A stretch of 58,241 bases of DNA, from positions 1 through 58,241 of the forward strand of contig JAWXVE010000004.1 of the NCBI GenBank assembly GCA_044425575.1, in the 5' to 3' direction. The translations under genes were made by a program, and so were the position numbers. The notes under the pieces were generated by a model. The model was not told where the DNA came from and ran no database searches. It was given only the letters and a program-made list of their open reading frames with translations. The first letter of the stretch is position 1; each line of letters starts with the position of its first letter. Source of the stretch: JAWXVE01 sp044425575. GTDB lineage: Bacteria > Bacillota > Clostridia > Lachnospirales > Lachnospiraceae. Shown here piece by piece: positions 44,439 to 54,320 of the stretch.

Positions 44439-47400
44439 GTTCCCTCCATAATCCTTTCTAATGCTTCTTCTTCCGTTAATGTTCCTAATGTTCTTGTATG
44501 ATATCCCTCTATACTAGGATCATATTTACAAATAGAACGGTATGCACAGTAGGTACATGATGATTTCGTGCTCATTTCATAAGGATTTACTTGAATATCT
44601 CCTTCTAGAATATTGCGCCCTAGAGATTTCACCTTTTCTGTAACGTAGCGAGACACTGCTTGCAAGGCATCTGCCTCAATAATACTAGAAGAACTTTTAA
44701 AGCTACCATCTTTTTGAAAAGCAACGGGGATCACATCTGATTTCGCAGTTCCTGATGTATCTAAATTATTTACAATGGAGGCATCACTACTAATAATCCC
44801 TTTCATCTGCAACTTACTCTTAATGAGCTGCTGTACTTGCTCTTGAGATAAAGATTCTCCCTTTGTATCAATAACTGGATCATTTACATGGTAATAGAGA
44901 ATAGCTGCTGGAACAATTTCCTTGTGAGGGTGTTTCTGCTTCTCATAACTCACTGCTGCGTTTAAATAGACCACTAATTGTAATTGCAGACCATGATACA
45001 ATGCCACTAGGTCAAATTGATGTTGGCTAGACTTATAATCTACTACTTTTACTTGTAACTGATTCTCAACTTCACATAAGTCTACTCGGTCAATGCGCCC
45101 TCTTAATTGCATCTTTTCCTTTGTATTCATACTTAAGTCAATCTCACTGAGTTGCGTAATACGGTCAAAGGATAATTCAAATTCTGTGGGTAAGAATTTT
45201 CCTTTTTGCAATTGATATTGCAACGTGTTAATGGTACGTCCTAGAATGCGATGAATCCGTTTCATGGCATAGGTATATCTGGCACTGCTGTGAAATAGTC
45301 CATTTTCATACGTATTACAATATTCTTCCACTGCTTCTTGTAATAAGGCATTCCCCTCTTCCTCAGGAAAGTCAAACCATGTATAGGAAGTCACCTCTAG
45401 TCTCTTGGCAAAAGCTTCTAATACGCCATGAAATACCGTTCCAATATCCACTTTTTCTAAAGTGAATTCCTCTCGTTCTAACAGACGCAATCCGTACTTT
45501 AAAAAATGACTATAGGCACACGATGCATATTGTTCCAATCGACTTACGCTATTACTTAGAATGGATCCGTACAACAGAGCTGATACTTCTTTCGTTAAAT
45601 CAGTTCTGTGATATTCGTAAAATGCTGCATCCAATAATTGTTCCAATTGTTGACACGCTGACTGTTCCTTAGAAAACCACTGATAGAGTCCGTAGAATTC
45701 TTCTTCCTGTATCGTACTTGGAAACACACCTCCTCCTTGTATATAATCCCTCAATAAGGTAGACATATATTCTAGTCCACTTGCTTTCGTTGCCACAACT
45801 TGCTTTCGATTCTCCACTTGAACATGTTTGACTTTGAGATTACCATACAAGTTACATAGAGTAGCAATTAAATACGCTGGCCGCACTGACTTACCAAGTC
45901 CATCTACTTGTGCATACGATAGCTGCAAGGATTGGGTTGGTTTTGTCATATTCTGATAAAGGTAAAACTTCTGTTGGTACATCTGCTGCCTTGGGGTTGG
46001 TGCCATTTCCACTTGAGCTTGTTGCAAAAACTCCCGTTCCATATCTGACAAAATTCCGCCACTACTCGTAGCTTTTGGAATAATGCCATCATTCACCCCT
46101 ACAAAGAACAAAGTCTTTACTTCTTGTAACCTTGTACGCTCAATGTCCCCTACCATGACCATATCACGGTTCTGGGGAATGATTCCAATTTGGATTTCTT
46201 CAAAACCTGCATACAAAATCTGAGCATATTCCTGCAAGGTAATAACTTCCTCTGCCATTAAAGCCACAAACTGCTCTAGCACATTCATAAAACGAATGTA
46301 GATTTGTCCATATTCTTTGGCTCTTGCATAATCGTATTGCTCTTCAAAGTATCTTTCATAACTTGCTAACTTTTCTTCCACCTTAGACTCCACTAAGAAT
46401 CCATATAAACTTCTTGTAATTGTCTCTACGCTTTGCTTCTTCGTGGGAATCCACCTTAGAGAATGTACAATGGTTTCTCGCATACCATTCAAGCGTTTCA
46501 TCTGAGCAACCATCTCTTCTTCTACCCCTTGGTTGCAAATCCACTCTTCCTTCCACTTACCGTAGCCACGAATCCCTCTCCCTATAACATAGTTCTCTAA
46601 TTCATCAATATCTTCTCTTGGAATATCCACCATTCCACTACGCAAATAATGGAAGATACACTCGTAAGAATACCCTTGTAGTACAACTTCCAAAGCACTC
46701 TTCACATATTCCATACAAGGATTCAACAAAATCCCCTTAGTAGCATCTAAAAAGTAAGGAATTTCGTATTTGGCACATTCTCTCTTAATGTAATGAGCAT
46801 AGAGCGGTAAATTACCTGATACCACAGCCATATCACTATATCGATACCCTTCTTCTCGCACGAGTCGTATGATTTCCATACACACTCGACTAACTTCCAT
46901 AGATAAACTTTCACAACGATAGATGTGAATACGTTCTACCACTCCGTCATACTCATCGGTGTTATAGCGAAAAAGGTTCTCCTCTAGAAAAGCCAATTCC
47001 TCTTTGTCCTTATATCGAATTACAGGCCTATCGCCTAAGATTCGGTCTGCTGTACGGTCTCTAAGGCTACCTGTTACTTCTTCACTGATCTGTTCTAGAC
47101 TAGCAATAGTCTTCTGACTTAAATAGAATAAATTCTGTTCTCCCATTCGCTCATAGATAGTTCCTCGTGGATCAATAGTAACACTTACAATGACTTCCTT
47201 TCCATAGCGCAATAACTCAGCTATCACAAGGTTTTGCAAAGGTGTAAATCCCGTAAATCCATCAAGAACCACAATACAATCTTTGATAAAGCTCGAACGA
47301 GGAATTGCTTCTTTTAACGCAAGGTAGATTTCTTCCGATGTGGTATATTCAGCCGCTAATACTCGTCGTAACTCTTTATAGATCATACGCAAATCTTCCA

Positions 47401-47866
47401 ACTTATGATACAACAAATCTTTTCCCTTGGCATAATCCATCCATTGCGCTAAGTCCGTATCTGTAATTCCATATTGCATAAATTCACTCATACAAGACTT
47501 AATCTCATGAATGTACCCAATTTGATCTAGGTTTTTGTGCATGACCTGTAGTGATTCCTTTTTCTCTTGGGTAATTCTGCGAATCATTAAGTTCTTGCCC
47601 GTATCGTCTAATAATATTTTTTCCTGAATACCAGTTTCCTCGAAAACGCGATGAGCCAATCGTCCAAAACTAAGTACATCTATATTTAAAATCCCTTTAG
47701 CTGGATGCATCCCACATATGTCTTTCTGAGTCTGCATGGTAAATTGGTCTGGCACAATTAACAAATGTGTTCTCCGCGGTTCTGCTAAAGATCTCTTCAC
47801 CACTTCTTGTTGCAGTGCCACACTTTTCCCAGACCCCGATGGACCAAGATAAAAAGATAACCCCAT
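44402..47866 (-). CDS. addB: Helicase-exonuclease AddAB, subunit AddB
   Basis: This 1154-residue partner of AddA has an N-terminal nucleotide site (GPSGSGKS, 8-15) with an otherwise degenerate helicase, and a C-terminal nuclease (RIDRVDLCEVENQLQVKVVDYKSS). The four iron-sulphur cysteines are in place: one before the nuclease (QYASCAYSHF) and three after it (SSCTYCAYRSIC). The frame is open to 47905, but the ATG at 47866 follows GAAGGGG and gives the family start. The upstream leader holds a strong hairpin. Confidence 0.96.
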   Translation of the reverse strand: MGLSFYLGPSGSGKSVALQQEVVKRSLAEPRRTHLLIVPDQFTMQTQKDICGMHPAKGILNIDVLSFGRLAHRVFEETGIQEKILLDDTGKNLMIRRITQEKKESLQVMHKNLDQIGYIHEIKSCMSEFMQYGITDTDLAQWMDYAKGKDLLYHKLEDLRMIYKELRRVLAAEYTTSEEIYLALKEAIPRSSFIKDCIVVLDGFTGFTPLQNLVIAELLRYGKEVIVSVTIDPRGTIYERMGEQNLFYLSQKTIASLEQISEEVTGSLRDRTADRILGDRPVIRYKDKEELAFLEENLFRYNTDEYDGVVERIHIYRCESLSMEVSRVCMEIIRLVREEGYRYSDMAVVSGNLPLYAHYIKRECAKYEIPYFLDATKGILLNPCMEYVKSALEVVLQGYSYECIFHYLRSGMVDIPREDIDELENYVIGRGIRGYGKWKEEWICNQGVEEEMVAQMKRLNGMRETIVHSLRWIPTKKQSVETITRSLYGFLVESKVEEKLASYERYFEEQYDYARAKEYGQIYIRFMNVLEQFVALMAEEVITLQEYAQILYAGFEEIQIGIIPQNRDMVMVGDIERTRLQEVKTLFFVGVNDGIIPKATSSGGILSDMEREFLQQAQVEMAPTPRQQMYQQKFYLYQNMTKPTQSLQLSYAQVDGLGKSVRPAYLIATLCNLYGNLKVKHVQVENRKQVVATKASGLEYMSTLLRDYIQGGGVFPSTIQEEEFYGLYQWFSKEQSACQQLEQLLDAAFYEYHRTDLTKEVSALLYGSILSNSVSRLEQYASCAYSHFLKYGLRLLEREEFTLEKVDIGTVFHGVLEAFAKRLEVTSYTWFDFPEEEGNALLQEAVEEYCNTYENGLFHSSARYTYAMKRIHRILGRTINTLQYQLQKGKFLPTEFELSFDRITQLSEIDLSMNTKEKMQLRGRIDRVDLCEVENQLQVKVVDYKSSQHQFDLVALYHGLQLQLVVYLNAAVSYEKQKHPHKEIVPAAILYYHVNDPVIDTKGESLSQEQVQQLIKSKLQMKGIISSDASIVNNLDTSGTAKSDVIPVAFQKDGSFKSSSSIIEADALQAVSRYVTEKVKSLGRNILEGDIQVNPYEMSTKSSCTYCAYRSICKYDPSIEGYHTRTLGTLTEEEALERIMEGTWDSIIQETNSK

Positions 47867-47887
47867 ATAATCCCCTTCCTCTCTTAC

Positions 47888-47976
47888 AAAAAATAACATT
47901 AGCAAATCATTTTATAGACTTGCTAATGTTATCATAATCACTTCTCTATTATACCCGTTTCGCTTCTATTTGTCCT
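47888..47976 (-). promoter_or_regulatory. addAB leader: promoter followed by a terminator-like hairpin
   Basis: Minus-strand AGGACA (47976-47971), a 17-nt spacer and TATAAT (47953-47948) form a promoter inside the end of the PilZ gene. Downstream, a perfect 13-bp stem (47932-47920 with 47905-47893, arms ATAACATTAGCAA and its complement) is followed by five to six U, then the addB ribosome-binding site. The hairpin can end the PilZ transcript, but it also lies in the addAB leader if this promoter is used. Confidence 0.65.
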
Positions 47977-48700
47977 CATCTTTTTCTAGATTCTCTTCAC
48001 TAGAAGTGGATTGTTGCTTATTGGCTTCCTCTTGCTTGGCCACACGCTCTGCATGTTGAGATTTGCGACGTTGCTTCTCTACTACATACTTGTGTACATA
48101 AGGGCTTTCTGTTCTTAATTTGCAACCATATACAACACTTGGTTGATTCTCTATAGGGGCCACTCTCACTACTTTGCCATGTAGCTTGAATTTCACATCT
48201 GTTTCTTCATCGTGAAACATGAGTGTGAGATTCGTACCACTGTTAAGGGTAAGGGTGTCACTACATACAATAGAGAATCCCGTTGCACTAATATCTCTTA
48301 AAAAAGTTTCTACTTCCTTACCATTCTCTTCTAATTGCATCATGGCATCGCACCCCATAAACAAACGGTAACTAGCCCTTCGGTTGACTTGCTTCCCCTC
48401 TTGGTCTGTTACGATTACATGGTACAACTTACCCTCTGCATTCTTCATAAGAGTAACGGCTGCTTGTTTCCACAAAAAAGGCTTAGGTTCGTTCCCTTGT
48501 GGTATGGCTAGAATCTCATAGGTAAAATGGTCTCCCTTAAAATTTACAACTTTATCATTATTGCAAACCGGCTCTACAATTAACGCCTTTCTGGGTTTCT
48601 CTAAAGGACCTACTGCAGTGGTTGCAAACTTCATTCTCTTGTCGCCAGCCTTTATGGTTACTTCTATATAGGAACCATTTTCAATCTCGTATATATACAT
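47966..48700 (-). CDS. PilZ-domain cyclic di-GMP-binding protein (YcgR-like)
   Basis: This 244-residue cytoplasmic protein has an N-terminal YcgR-type beta domain (about 1-95) and a PilZ domain with both ligand motifs: RASYR (R108 and R112) and DISATG (D136, S138, G141). The C-terminal 45 residues are charged and probably disordered. YcgR-like proteins act as flagellar or surface-behaviour brakes when cyclic di-GMP is high. No flagellar gene is near. The diguanylate cyclase at 11337-12449 could supply the signal. Confidence 0.92.
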   Translation of the reverse strand: MYIYEIENGSYIEVTIKAGDKRMKFATTAVGPLEKPRKALIVEPVCNNDKVVNFKGDHFTYEILAIPQGNEPKPFLWKQAAVTLMKNAEGKLYHVIVTDQEGKQVNRRASYRLFMGCDAMMQLEENGKEVETFLRDISATGFSIVCSDTLTLNSGTNLTLMFHDEETDVKFKLHGKVVRVAPIENQPSVVYGCKLRTESPYVHKYVVEKQRRKSQHAERVAKQEEANKQQSTSSEENLEKDEDK

Positions 48701-48739
48701 GATGTTCGATACGTCCTCCCCTTTTTCAAGTCTCTTTTC

Positions 48740-48768
48740 ATAGTAACAAACAACATGCGTTAAATCAA
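48740..48768 (-). promoter_or_regulatory. Promoter of the PilZ gene
   Basis: TTGATT (48768-48763), a 17-nt spacer and TACTAT (48745-48740), 40 bp before the start codon. Confidence 0.65.
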
Positions 48769-48781
48769 GCCTTTTGACAGA

Positions 48782-50065
48782 TTATTCTGACAATATATTT
48801 TCTTTTCCCTCTGGCAGAATTAATCCAAGAACAATTCCTACAATTGCTGCAAGAGCTAATCCCGAAATAGATATCGTTCCATAGATTGGAATGCTATCAC
48901 AGCCAATTCCAAGGACAAAGATAATTGCCGCAATCATTAAGTTACGACTATCTCCAAAATTCAATCTTGCATTAATTAAGATACGAACACCAACTGCTGA
49001 AATCATACCATACAATACAATCCCAACTGCTCCAGCAACTGGAGTTGGAACACTTGAAATAAATCCACCAAACTTTCCAAAGATTCCTAAAATAATAGCA
49101 AATACAGCAGCAATACGAATAACAGATGGGTCGTATACTTTAGTGACTGCTAAGACCCCAGTATTTTCTCCATATGTCGTATTAGCTGGTCCACCTAATA
49201 ATCCTGCAAATGTAGTAGCAATACCATCACCAAGAATGGTGCGATGCACACCAGGATCTACCATAAAGTTCTTACCAACAACTGCACCATTTGTAGTAAT
49301 ATCTCCCACATGCTCAATTACTGTTACAATTGCAATTGGTGCAATCGCTAAAATTGCAGTACTTTCAAACGTTGGGAATACGGTGATTTGTGCAATAATA
49401 TCAGCATCCATAAAAGAAAAGAAAGAAGCTTCCGATACTGCAGTAAAATCACAAATTCCTAAAGCAAAACTAACAAGATAACCTACAATAATGGCAAATA
49501 AAATTGGCATTAGATTAAACATTCCTTTTGCAAAAATCGAAATACAGATAATGGTTGCTAATACACAGATGGTTACTACAATAGACTTCCAATCAACCAC
49601 TTGCACCCCATCTACTGTGGAGTAAAACGCACTACTAATAGCCGTAGAACTTAATCGAAGTCCAATGACTATAATAATCGGTCCCGTTACAATTGGTGGT
49701 AGTAACTTATTTACCTTTTCATAACCAAAGATTTTGATTAAGACTGCAAAGAGCATATAGATTACACCTGCTACCATTAGTGCACCCTTTACCGCTGCAA
49801 GTTTGGGTAAGAAATCAGGATCTCCTATTCTAGAATCTCCTATAATTGCCATGATACCGCCCATAAATGCAAAGCTAGAACCTAAAAATACTGGAACTTT
49901 CTTCTTGGTAACCCAGTGAAATAGTAACGTACCAACACCTGCACAAAATAAGGTAATAGATGTATCTAATCCTGTTAAGGCTGGGACTAACACAGTGGCA
50001 CCAAACATGGCTAAAGTGTGTTGAATTCCAAGTATTACTTTTTGTTTTGTTGTTCTCTCGTTCAT
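48782..50065 (-). CDS. uraA: Uracil/xanthine permease (NCS2 family, UraA/PyrP-like)
   Basis: This 427-residue membrane carrier of 14 segments imports uracil or another nucleobase with protons. NCS2 features: GIQHTLAMFGATVLVPALTGLD, SSFAFMGGIMAI, the conserved glutamate in VTVIEHVGDI, and the loop GGPANTTYGENTGVLAVTKVYD. The last two favour uracil over purines. The start has TAGGAGG upstream. No PyrR attenuator is seen in the 50-bp gap before it. Confidence 0.92.
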   Translation of the reverse strand: MNERTTKQKVILGIQHTLAMFGATVLVPALTGLDTSITLFCAGVGTLLFHWVTKKKVPVFLGSSFAFMGGIMAIIGDSRIGDPDFLPKLAAVKGALMVAGVIYMLFAVLIKIFGYEKVNKLLPPIVTGPIIIVIGLRLSSTAISSAFYSTVDGVQVVDWKSIVVTICVLATIICISIFAKGMFNLMPILFAIIVGYLVSFALGICDFTAVSEASFFSFMDADIIAQITVFPTFESTAILAIAPIAIVTVIEHVGDITTNGAVVGKNFMVDPGVHRTILGDGIATTFAGLLGGPANTTYGENTGVLAVTKVYDPSVIRIAAVFAIILGIFGKFGGFISSVPTPVAGAVGIVLYGMISAVGVRILINARLNFGDSRNLMIAAIIFVLGIGCDSIPIYGTISISGLALAAIVGIVLGLILPEGKENILSE

Positions 50066-50115
50066 TTAAACCTCCTATGTATGATTTTTATATTGAAATG
50101 TTACAGGAACTATGA

Positions 50116-51456
50116 TTACCTTGTAACATTACGCAACCATTTCTTCTTACTATAACGATAAATGGTAAGTGGTATCTTAATCGCTTCATCAAGTAGCAGA
50201 ATTGCATATACATATACAACATCTAATTCTAACACAAATGCGGCAATTACACCAAGTAAAATTGATCCACACCACATAGATACTATATCAATATATAAGC
50301 CAAACTTTGTATCCCCTCCTGCACGAAATATCCCAATAATAAAGACACAATTCATGGCTTGCATAAGCACATAACATGCCATCATTGTTAGAAACGTATT
50401 GGCATACATAGCGGTAGTCCCTTCAAATCCCATTCCCCTTATAACAAGGGGTCTTATGAAGAGAATCAACGCACCTCCTACCATACCTCCTACTAGAGCC
50501 AATCGAATAAATTGTGTGGCATACTCTTTCGCCACCTCCATCTGCTTCTCGCCAATTGCTTTTCCAATCATAACAGCTGCCGCAGTGGATAACCCAAATA
50601 CTACTACCATGGAAAGTTGTCTTGTTACTTGGGTCACTGAGTTGGCAGCCACTGCACTCTGTCCAAGTCTTCCCATAATAGCTGCATTAGCTGCATACCC
50701 AAGCCCCCAGAGAAGCTCGTTCATCACTACCGGGCTAGAAAACTTTAGAAAATCACCTAACAAAACACGGTCAATTCGTAGCATGTACCTCGGTCGAATA
50801 CGAATGAAATTCCGAATCCTATAAGTGTAAATGGCCACAATCACTAATTCTAGCAATCTAGTACTTAATGTACCAATAGCTGCACCTACAATCCCCAATG
50901 CTGGCACACCGAATAATCCAAAGATTAAGATTGCATTAATACAAAAGTTAAAAACAAGCGAGGTTCCATAACATATGGTAGAAATTACTACTCGTTCCAT
51001 ACTTTTTAATAGATTTAAAAAGGTCATAGTTGTAGCTGAAATCGGGTAGGAAAATGCAAGAATCTGTAGGTACTTCTTCCCTTCTGCAATTACTTCTAAG
51101 TCATTGGTGAAAATATGCATAATCTGTTCTGGTGCTACTAGGGTAATGACTGCAAAAATCGTTCCAACTACCAGAGAAAAATCTATACCGATGGCAATAA
51201 TCTGCTCGATGGAATCCTTATCACCCTTCCCCCAATATTGTGCAGTTAATACACTTGCACCAGATGCAAGTCCAAATAAGATTAAGTTCAAGATAAATGC
51301 GACTTGTCCCCCTAAAGAAGCACCAGACAATACGGTTTCTGATACTTTACCTAGCATAATCACATCTGTTGCCATAACACCTACATTAATGAGATTCTGT
51401 AGTGCCATAGGAATTACGAGAGCTGCTACTTTTTTATAAAAATCACTTGTTTCCAT
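50116..51456 (-). CDS. MATE family efflux transporter (second of a tandem pair)
   Basis: This 446-residue membrane protein of 12 segments belongs to the MATE family, exchangers that export organic cations or other compounds against Na+ or H+. Typical stretches: PMALQNLINVGVMATDVIMLG and the matching second-half FSSPVVMNELLWGLGYAANAAIMG. It overlaps the other MATE gene by 14 bp, so both are made together. The two proteins are clearly different in sequence. The substrate is unknown. Confidence 0.92.
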   Translation of the reverse strand: METSDFYKKVAALVIPMALQNLINVGVMATDVIMLGKVSETVLSGASLGGQVAFILNLILFGLASGASVLTAQYWGKGDKDSIEQIIAIGIDFSLVVGTIFAVITLVAPEQIMHIFTNDLEVIAEGKKYLQILAFSYPISATTMTFLNLLKSMERVVISTICYGTSLVFNFCINAILIFGLFGVPALGIVGAAIGTLSTRLLELVIVAIYTYRIRNFIRIRPRYMLRIDRVLLGDFLKFSSPVVMNELLWGLGYAANAAIMGRLGQSAVAANSVTQVTRQLSMVVVFGLSTAAAVMIGKAIGEKQMEVAKEYATQFIRLALVGGMVGGALILFIRPLVIRGMGFEGTTAMYANTFLTMMACYVLMQAMNCVFIIGIFRAGGDTKFGLYIDIVSMWCGSILLGVIAAFVLELDVVYVYAILLLDEAIKIPLTIYRYSKKKWLRNVTR

Positions 51457-52813
51457 CTTCCATCTTCCTCAATGTCTTCTTAAATTGTATAGCAAATACA
51501 GTAACTGTGGTGCAGACTGCCAAAAAGTCCGACACAGGCTCTGCTAAAAACACCGCAAATACCTTATCTTCAAAAAAGTTTGGCAAAATATATATAAGAG
51601 GAATCAGTAAAATAATCTTTCTCCATATTGCAAGAAATAGCGAGGTGATAGCATTCCCTAAAGCAATAAAGGATTGCTGACAAACCGTTTGTAACCCATA
51701 GATTAAATAGACCGCCATATAAATACGAATAGCCCACGCCGTGTAGGCAATCAACTCTGTATCAGTAGTAAAAATACTGGCAAATGCCTGGGGGAAAATC
51801 ATATTCACTAACCAGTAGGTACTAGTATAAGTAACACTTACAATTGCAGTAAGCCGAAAAATCCCTTTGACACGTGCAATATTCCCTGCTCCATAATTGT
51901 AGCCCATAATGGGTTGCATTCCTTGAGAAATTCCATTTAGTGGCATCATGGCTAGCTGCATAACACTCGTCAAAATTGTCATAGCTCCTACTGCTGTATT
52001 CCCGCCATATTTCAGTAAGGATGTATTAAATGTCATCTGCAACAGACTCTCTGTAATCTGCATAATAAAGGGCGAAACACCAAGTCCTAATACTGGCAAG
52101 ATAATGGCTAAGGTAGGTCTTAGATTCTCACGTCTAATACGAAGCATAGTTTTCTTGCCCGTTAAAAAGACAATCACCCAAATAGAAGAGACACACTGCG
52201 CAAGAATCGTCGCCAGTGCAGCTCCTTTTACACCCATACCAAAACCAAAAATAAAAATTGGGTCTAAGATAATATTAATAATTGCACCTACTACCACTGT
52301 AATCATACTAGTTTTCGCAAATCCTTGTGCTGTAATAAAAGGGTTAAGCCCCAAGGATAATTGCACAAATATAGTTCCAAGCACATAGATTTTCATATAT
52401 TCCATGGCGTAGGGCAAGGTTTCTTCGCTGCCACCAAATAAAGTTAAGATTTCTTTGGTCCAAACCGAAAAGATAATTGTTAAAATAACGGCAATGATTA
52501 AGATCATAGACACGCAATTACCCACTGTTTGCTCTGCTCTCTCATATTCTTGTTTTCCTAAGAAAACGGAGACTCTTGGTGCTCCCCCCATACCAATCAA
52601 ACTTGAAAAAGCCGTAATAATCAAGATAACTGGTAATGTAATCCCAATTCCAGTTAATGCATATGCACCAACGTCTGGAATGCGTCCAATGTACATACGG
52701 TCTACTAGACTGTAGAGTAGATTAATTAATTGTGCCGTTACAGCAGGAAGCGCCAATTGAAATAGTAATTTCCCAATTGGTTTCTCTCCTAGATATGCAT
52801 TTCTTTCGTTCAT
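51443..52813 (-). CDS. MATE family efflux transporter (first of a tandem pair)
   Basis: This 456-residue, 12-segment MATE protein (PIGKLLFQLALPAVTAQLINLLYSLVDRMYIGRIPDVGAYALTG start, NGISQGMQPIMGYNYGAGN in the second half) is of the branch common in gut Clostridia. It lies 17 bp behind mgtE and overlaps the next MATE gene. No regulator sits beside the pair. Confidence 0.92.
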   Translation of the reverse strand: MNERNAYLGEKPIGKLLFQLALPAVTAQLINLLYSLVDRMYIGRIPDVGAYALTGIGITLPVILIITAFSSLIGMGGAPRVSVFLGKQEYERAEQTVGNCVSMILIIAVILTIIFSVWTKEILTLFGGSEETLPYAMEYMKIYVLGTIFVQLSLGLNPFITAQGFAKTSMITVVVGAIINIILDPIFIFGFGMGVKGAALATILAQCVSSIWVIVFLTGKKTMLRIRRENLRPTLAIILPVLGLGVSPFIMQITESLLQMTFNTSLLKYGGNTAVGAMTILTSVMQLAMMPLNGISQGMQPIMGYNYGAGNIARVKGIFRLTAIVSVTYTSTYWLVNMIFPQAFASIFTTDTELIAYTAWAIRIYMAVYLIYGLQTVCQQSFIALGNAITSLFLAIWRKIILLIPLIYILPNFFEDKVFAVFLAEPVSDFLAVCTTVTVFAIQFKKTLRKMEDGNK

Positions 52814-52830
52814 TCTATTTCATTCCTATT

Positions 52831-54180
52831 CTATAAGCCAAGTGCATGTGTGGCAATGGTAAAGTAGAGACTCAGGGAAAGAGCATCTACAATGGTCGTA
52901 ATAAAAGGACTTGCCATAACTGCCGGGTCAAATCCTACTTTCTTCGCGCACATAGGAAGGGTACAACCTACAATCTTGGCAATTACAATGGTGCAAAATA
53001 ACGTACTACAAATAACAAAAGCCACTTCCATGGTCACTCCATCAAATAGTAACAATTTAATCAAGTTGGCAATGGCTAGAGCAAGTCCACACATAATGGC
53101 TACTCTGGATTCTTTCCATACAATGCGAAACCAATCTTTATAACGGATTTCATTTAAAGATAATCCACGAATAATGGTTACACTTGCTTGACCACCTGCA
53201 TTTCCCGCACTATCCATTAACATAGGAATAAATGCCGTTAATACAGTACAAGCTTGTAATGCAGACTCATAGGAAGCAATAATTTTACCAGTAAATGTAG
53301 CTGAAATCATAAGAAGCAATAACCAAGGAATTCTCTTCTTAAAGGTCTCCCATACGGTTGTTTTCATATAAGGCTTGTCTGATGGCAAAATAGCTGCCAT
53401 CTTCTCCATATCTTCTGTAGCCTCTTCTTGCATAATATCTACAACATCATCTACTGTTACAATTCCAACTAGTCGCTTCTCATTGTCTACAACTGGCATG
53501 GCTGTTAAGTCGTACTTCTGAAATTGATGAGCAACTTCTTCTTGATCCATAAGAGTATGAAGTGCAATTACATGGTCATCCATCAACTCTCCTATGGTAG
53601 TATCCGCTTCACTAAAGAGGATATAACGAAGAGCTACCATACCAATTAAAGTTCTCTTATTATCTACCACATAACAGATATCAATGGTTTCTGAATCTAC
53701 ACCCACTTTACGAATACGCCAAATAGCTTCTTCTACCGTGAGATTTTCCTTTAAATCCAGATATTCTACTGTCATAATACTACCTGCTGAATCTTCTGGA
53801 TATCGCAATAAATGGTTAATATCATGGCGCACTTCCGGATTAGCATTGGCAAGTAACTTCTTCACAATATTAGCTGGCATTTCCTCTAGTAAATCAGTAG
53901 CATCATCTGCCATTAAGTTATTAATAATACCAGAGGCCTCTCGATCAGATAGCGAAATAATAATCATCTGTTGACTATCCATTGGAAGGTAGGAAAATAC
54001 ATCTGCCGCTAAACCCTTTGGGAGAATGCGGAAGATTTTAAGCATCTCCTCGTCCGCTAATGCTTCCAAAAAAAGAGCAATATCAGCATCGTTGTACTCC
54101 GACAATTCTTGTCGTAGACGCGTGTATTGCTTCGTATCGATTAGGTTATTTAATTCTTGCAAGCCCGTTATTTTCTCCAT
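52831..54180 (-). CDS. mgtE: Magnesium transporter MgtE
   Basis: This 449-residue Mg2+ channel has, in order, an N-terminal helical MgtE_N domain (about 1-130), two CBS domains (about 135-255, with AMPVVDNEKRLVGIVTVDDVVD) and five membrane segments. The channel motif is present in ILMDSAGNAGGQASVT-like form (LMDSAGNAGGQAS), as is the final helix ASPFITTIVDALSLSLYF. The leader is only about 50 nt long and I see no M-box magnesium riboswitch. Confidence 0.96.
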   Translation of the reverse strand: MEKITGLQELNNLIDTKQYTRLRQELSEYNDADIALFLEALADEEMLKIFRILPKGLAADVFSYLPMDSQQMIIISLSDREASGIINNLMADDATDLLEEMPANIVKKLLANANPEVRHDINHLLRYPEDSAGSIMTVEYLDLKENLTVEEAIWRIRKVGVDSETIDICYVVDNKRTLIGMVALRYILFSEADTTIGELMDDHVIALHTLMDQEEVAHQFQKYDLTAMPVVDNEKRLVGIVTVDDVVDIMQEEATEDMEKMAAILPSDKPYMKTTVWETFKKRIPWLLLLMISATFTGKIIASYESALQACTVLTAFIPMLMDSAGNAGGQASVTIIRGLSLNEIRYKDWFRIVWKESRVAIMCGLALAIANLIKLLLFDGVTMEVAFVICSTLFCTIVIAKIVGCTLPMCAKKVGFDPAVMASPFITTIVDALSLSLYFTIATHALGL

Positions 54181-54238
54181 ACTTCAAGCTCCTTGCGATT
54201 CATTCAAAAGATTATACTGTTTAAAACCTATACTCCTA

Positions 54239-54267
54239 ACTATACTAAAGAGCATTTGCTTTGTCAA
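54239..54267 (-). promoter_or_regulatory. Promoter of mgtE (and perhaps the MATE genes and uraA)
   Basis: TTGACA (54267-54262), a 17-nt spacer and TATAGT (54244-54239): close to consensus, with transcription expected to start near 54232. Confidence 0.85.
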
Positions 54268-54320
54268 CGAGCTTGCAGAAGAAACCTATATCCAAGACAC
54301 ATCTTTCTGATACCTATGAA

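Noticed and set aside
48891..49481. 196-codon plus-strand frame inside uraA
   Set aside because: It is antisense to a complete NCS2 permease and has proline/threonine-rich content typical of a reversed membrane gene.
50098..50127. Hairpin TGTTACA...TGTAACA as terminator of the MATE operon
   Set aside because: It overlaps the stop codon and has no proper U-run, so transcription may continue into uraA.
54181..54238. M-box magnesium riboswitch in front of mgtE
   Set aside because: The near-consensus promoter leaves a leader of about 50 nt, far too short for the aptamer.
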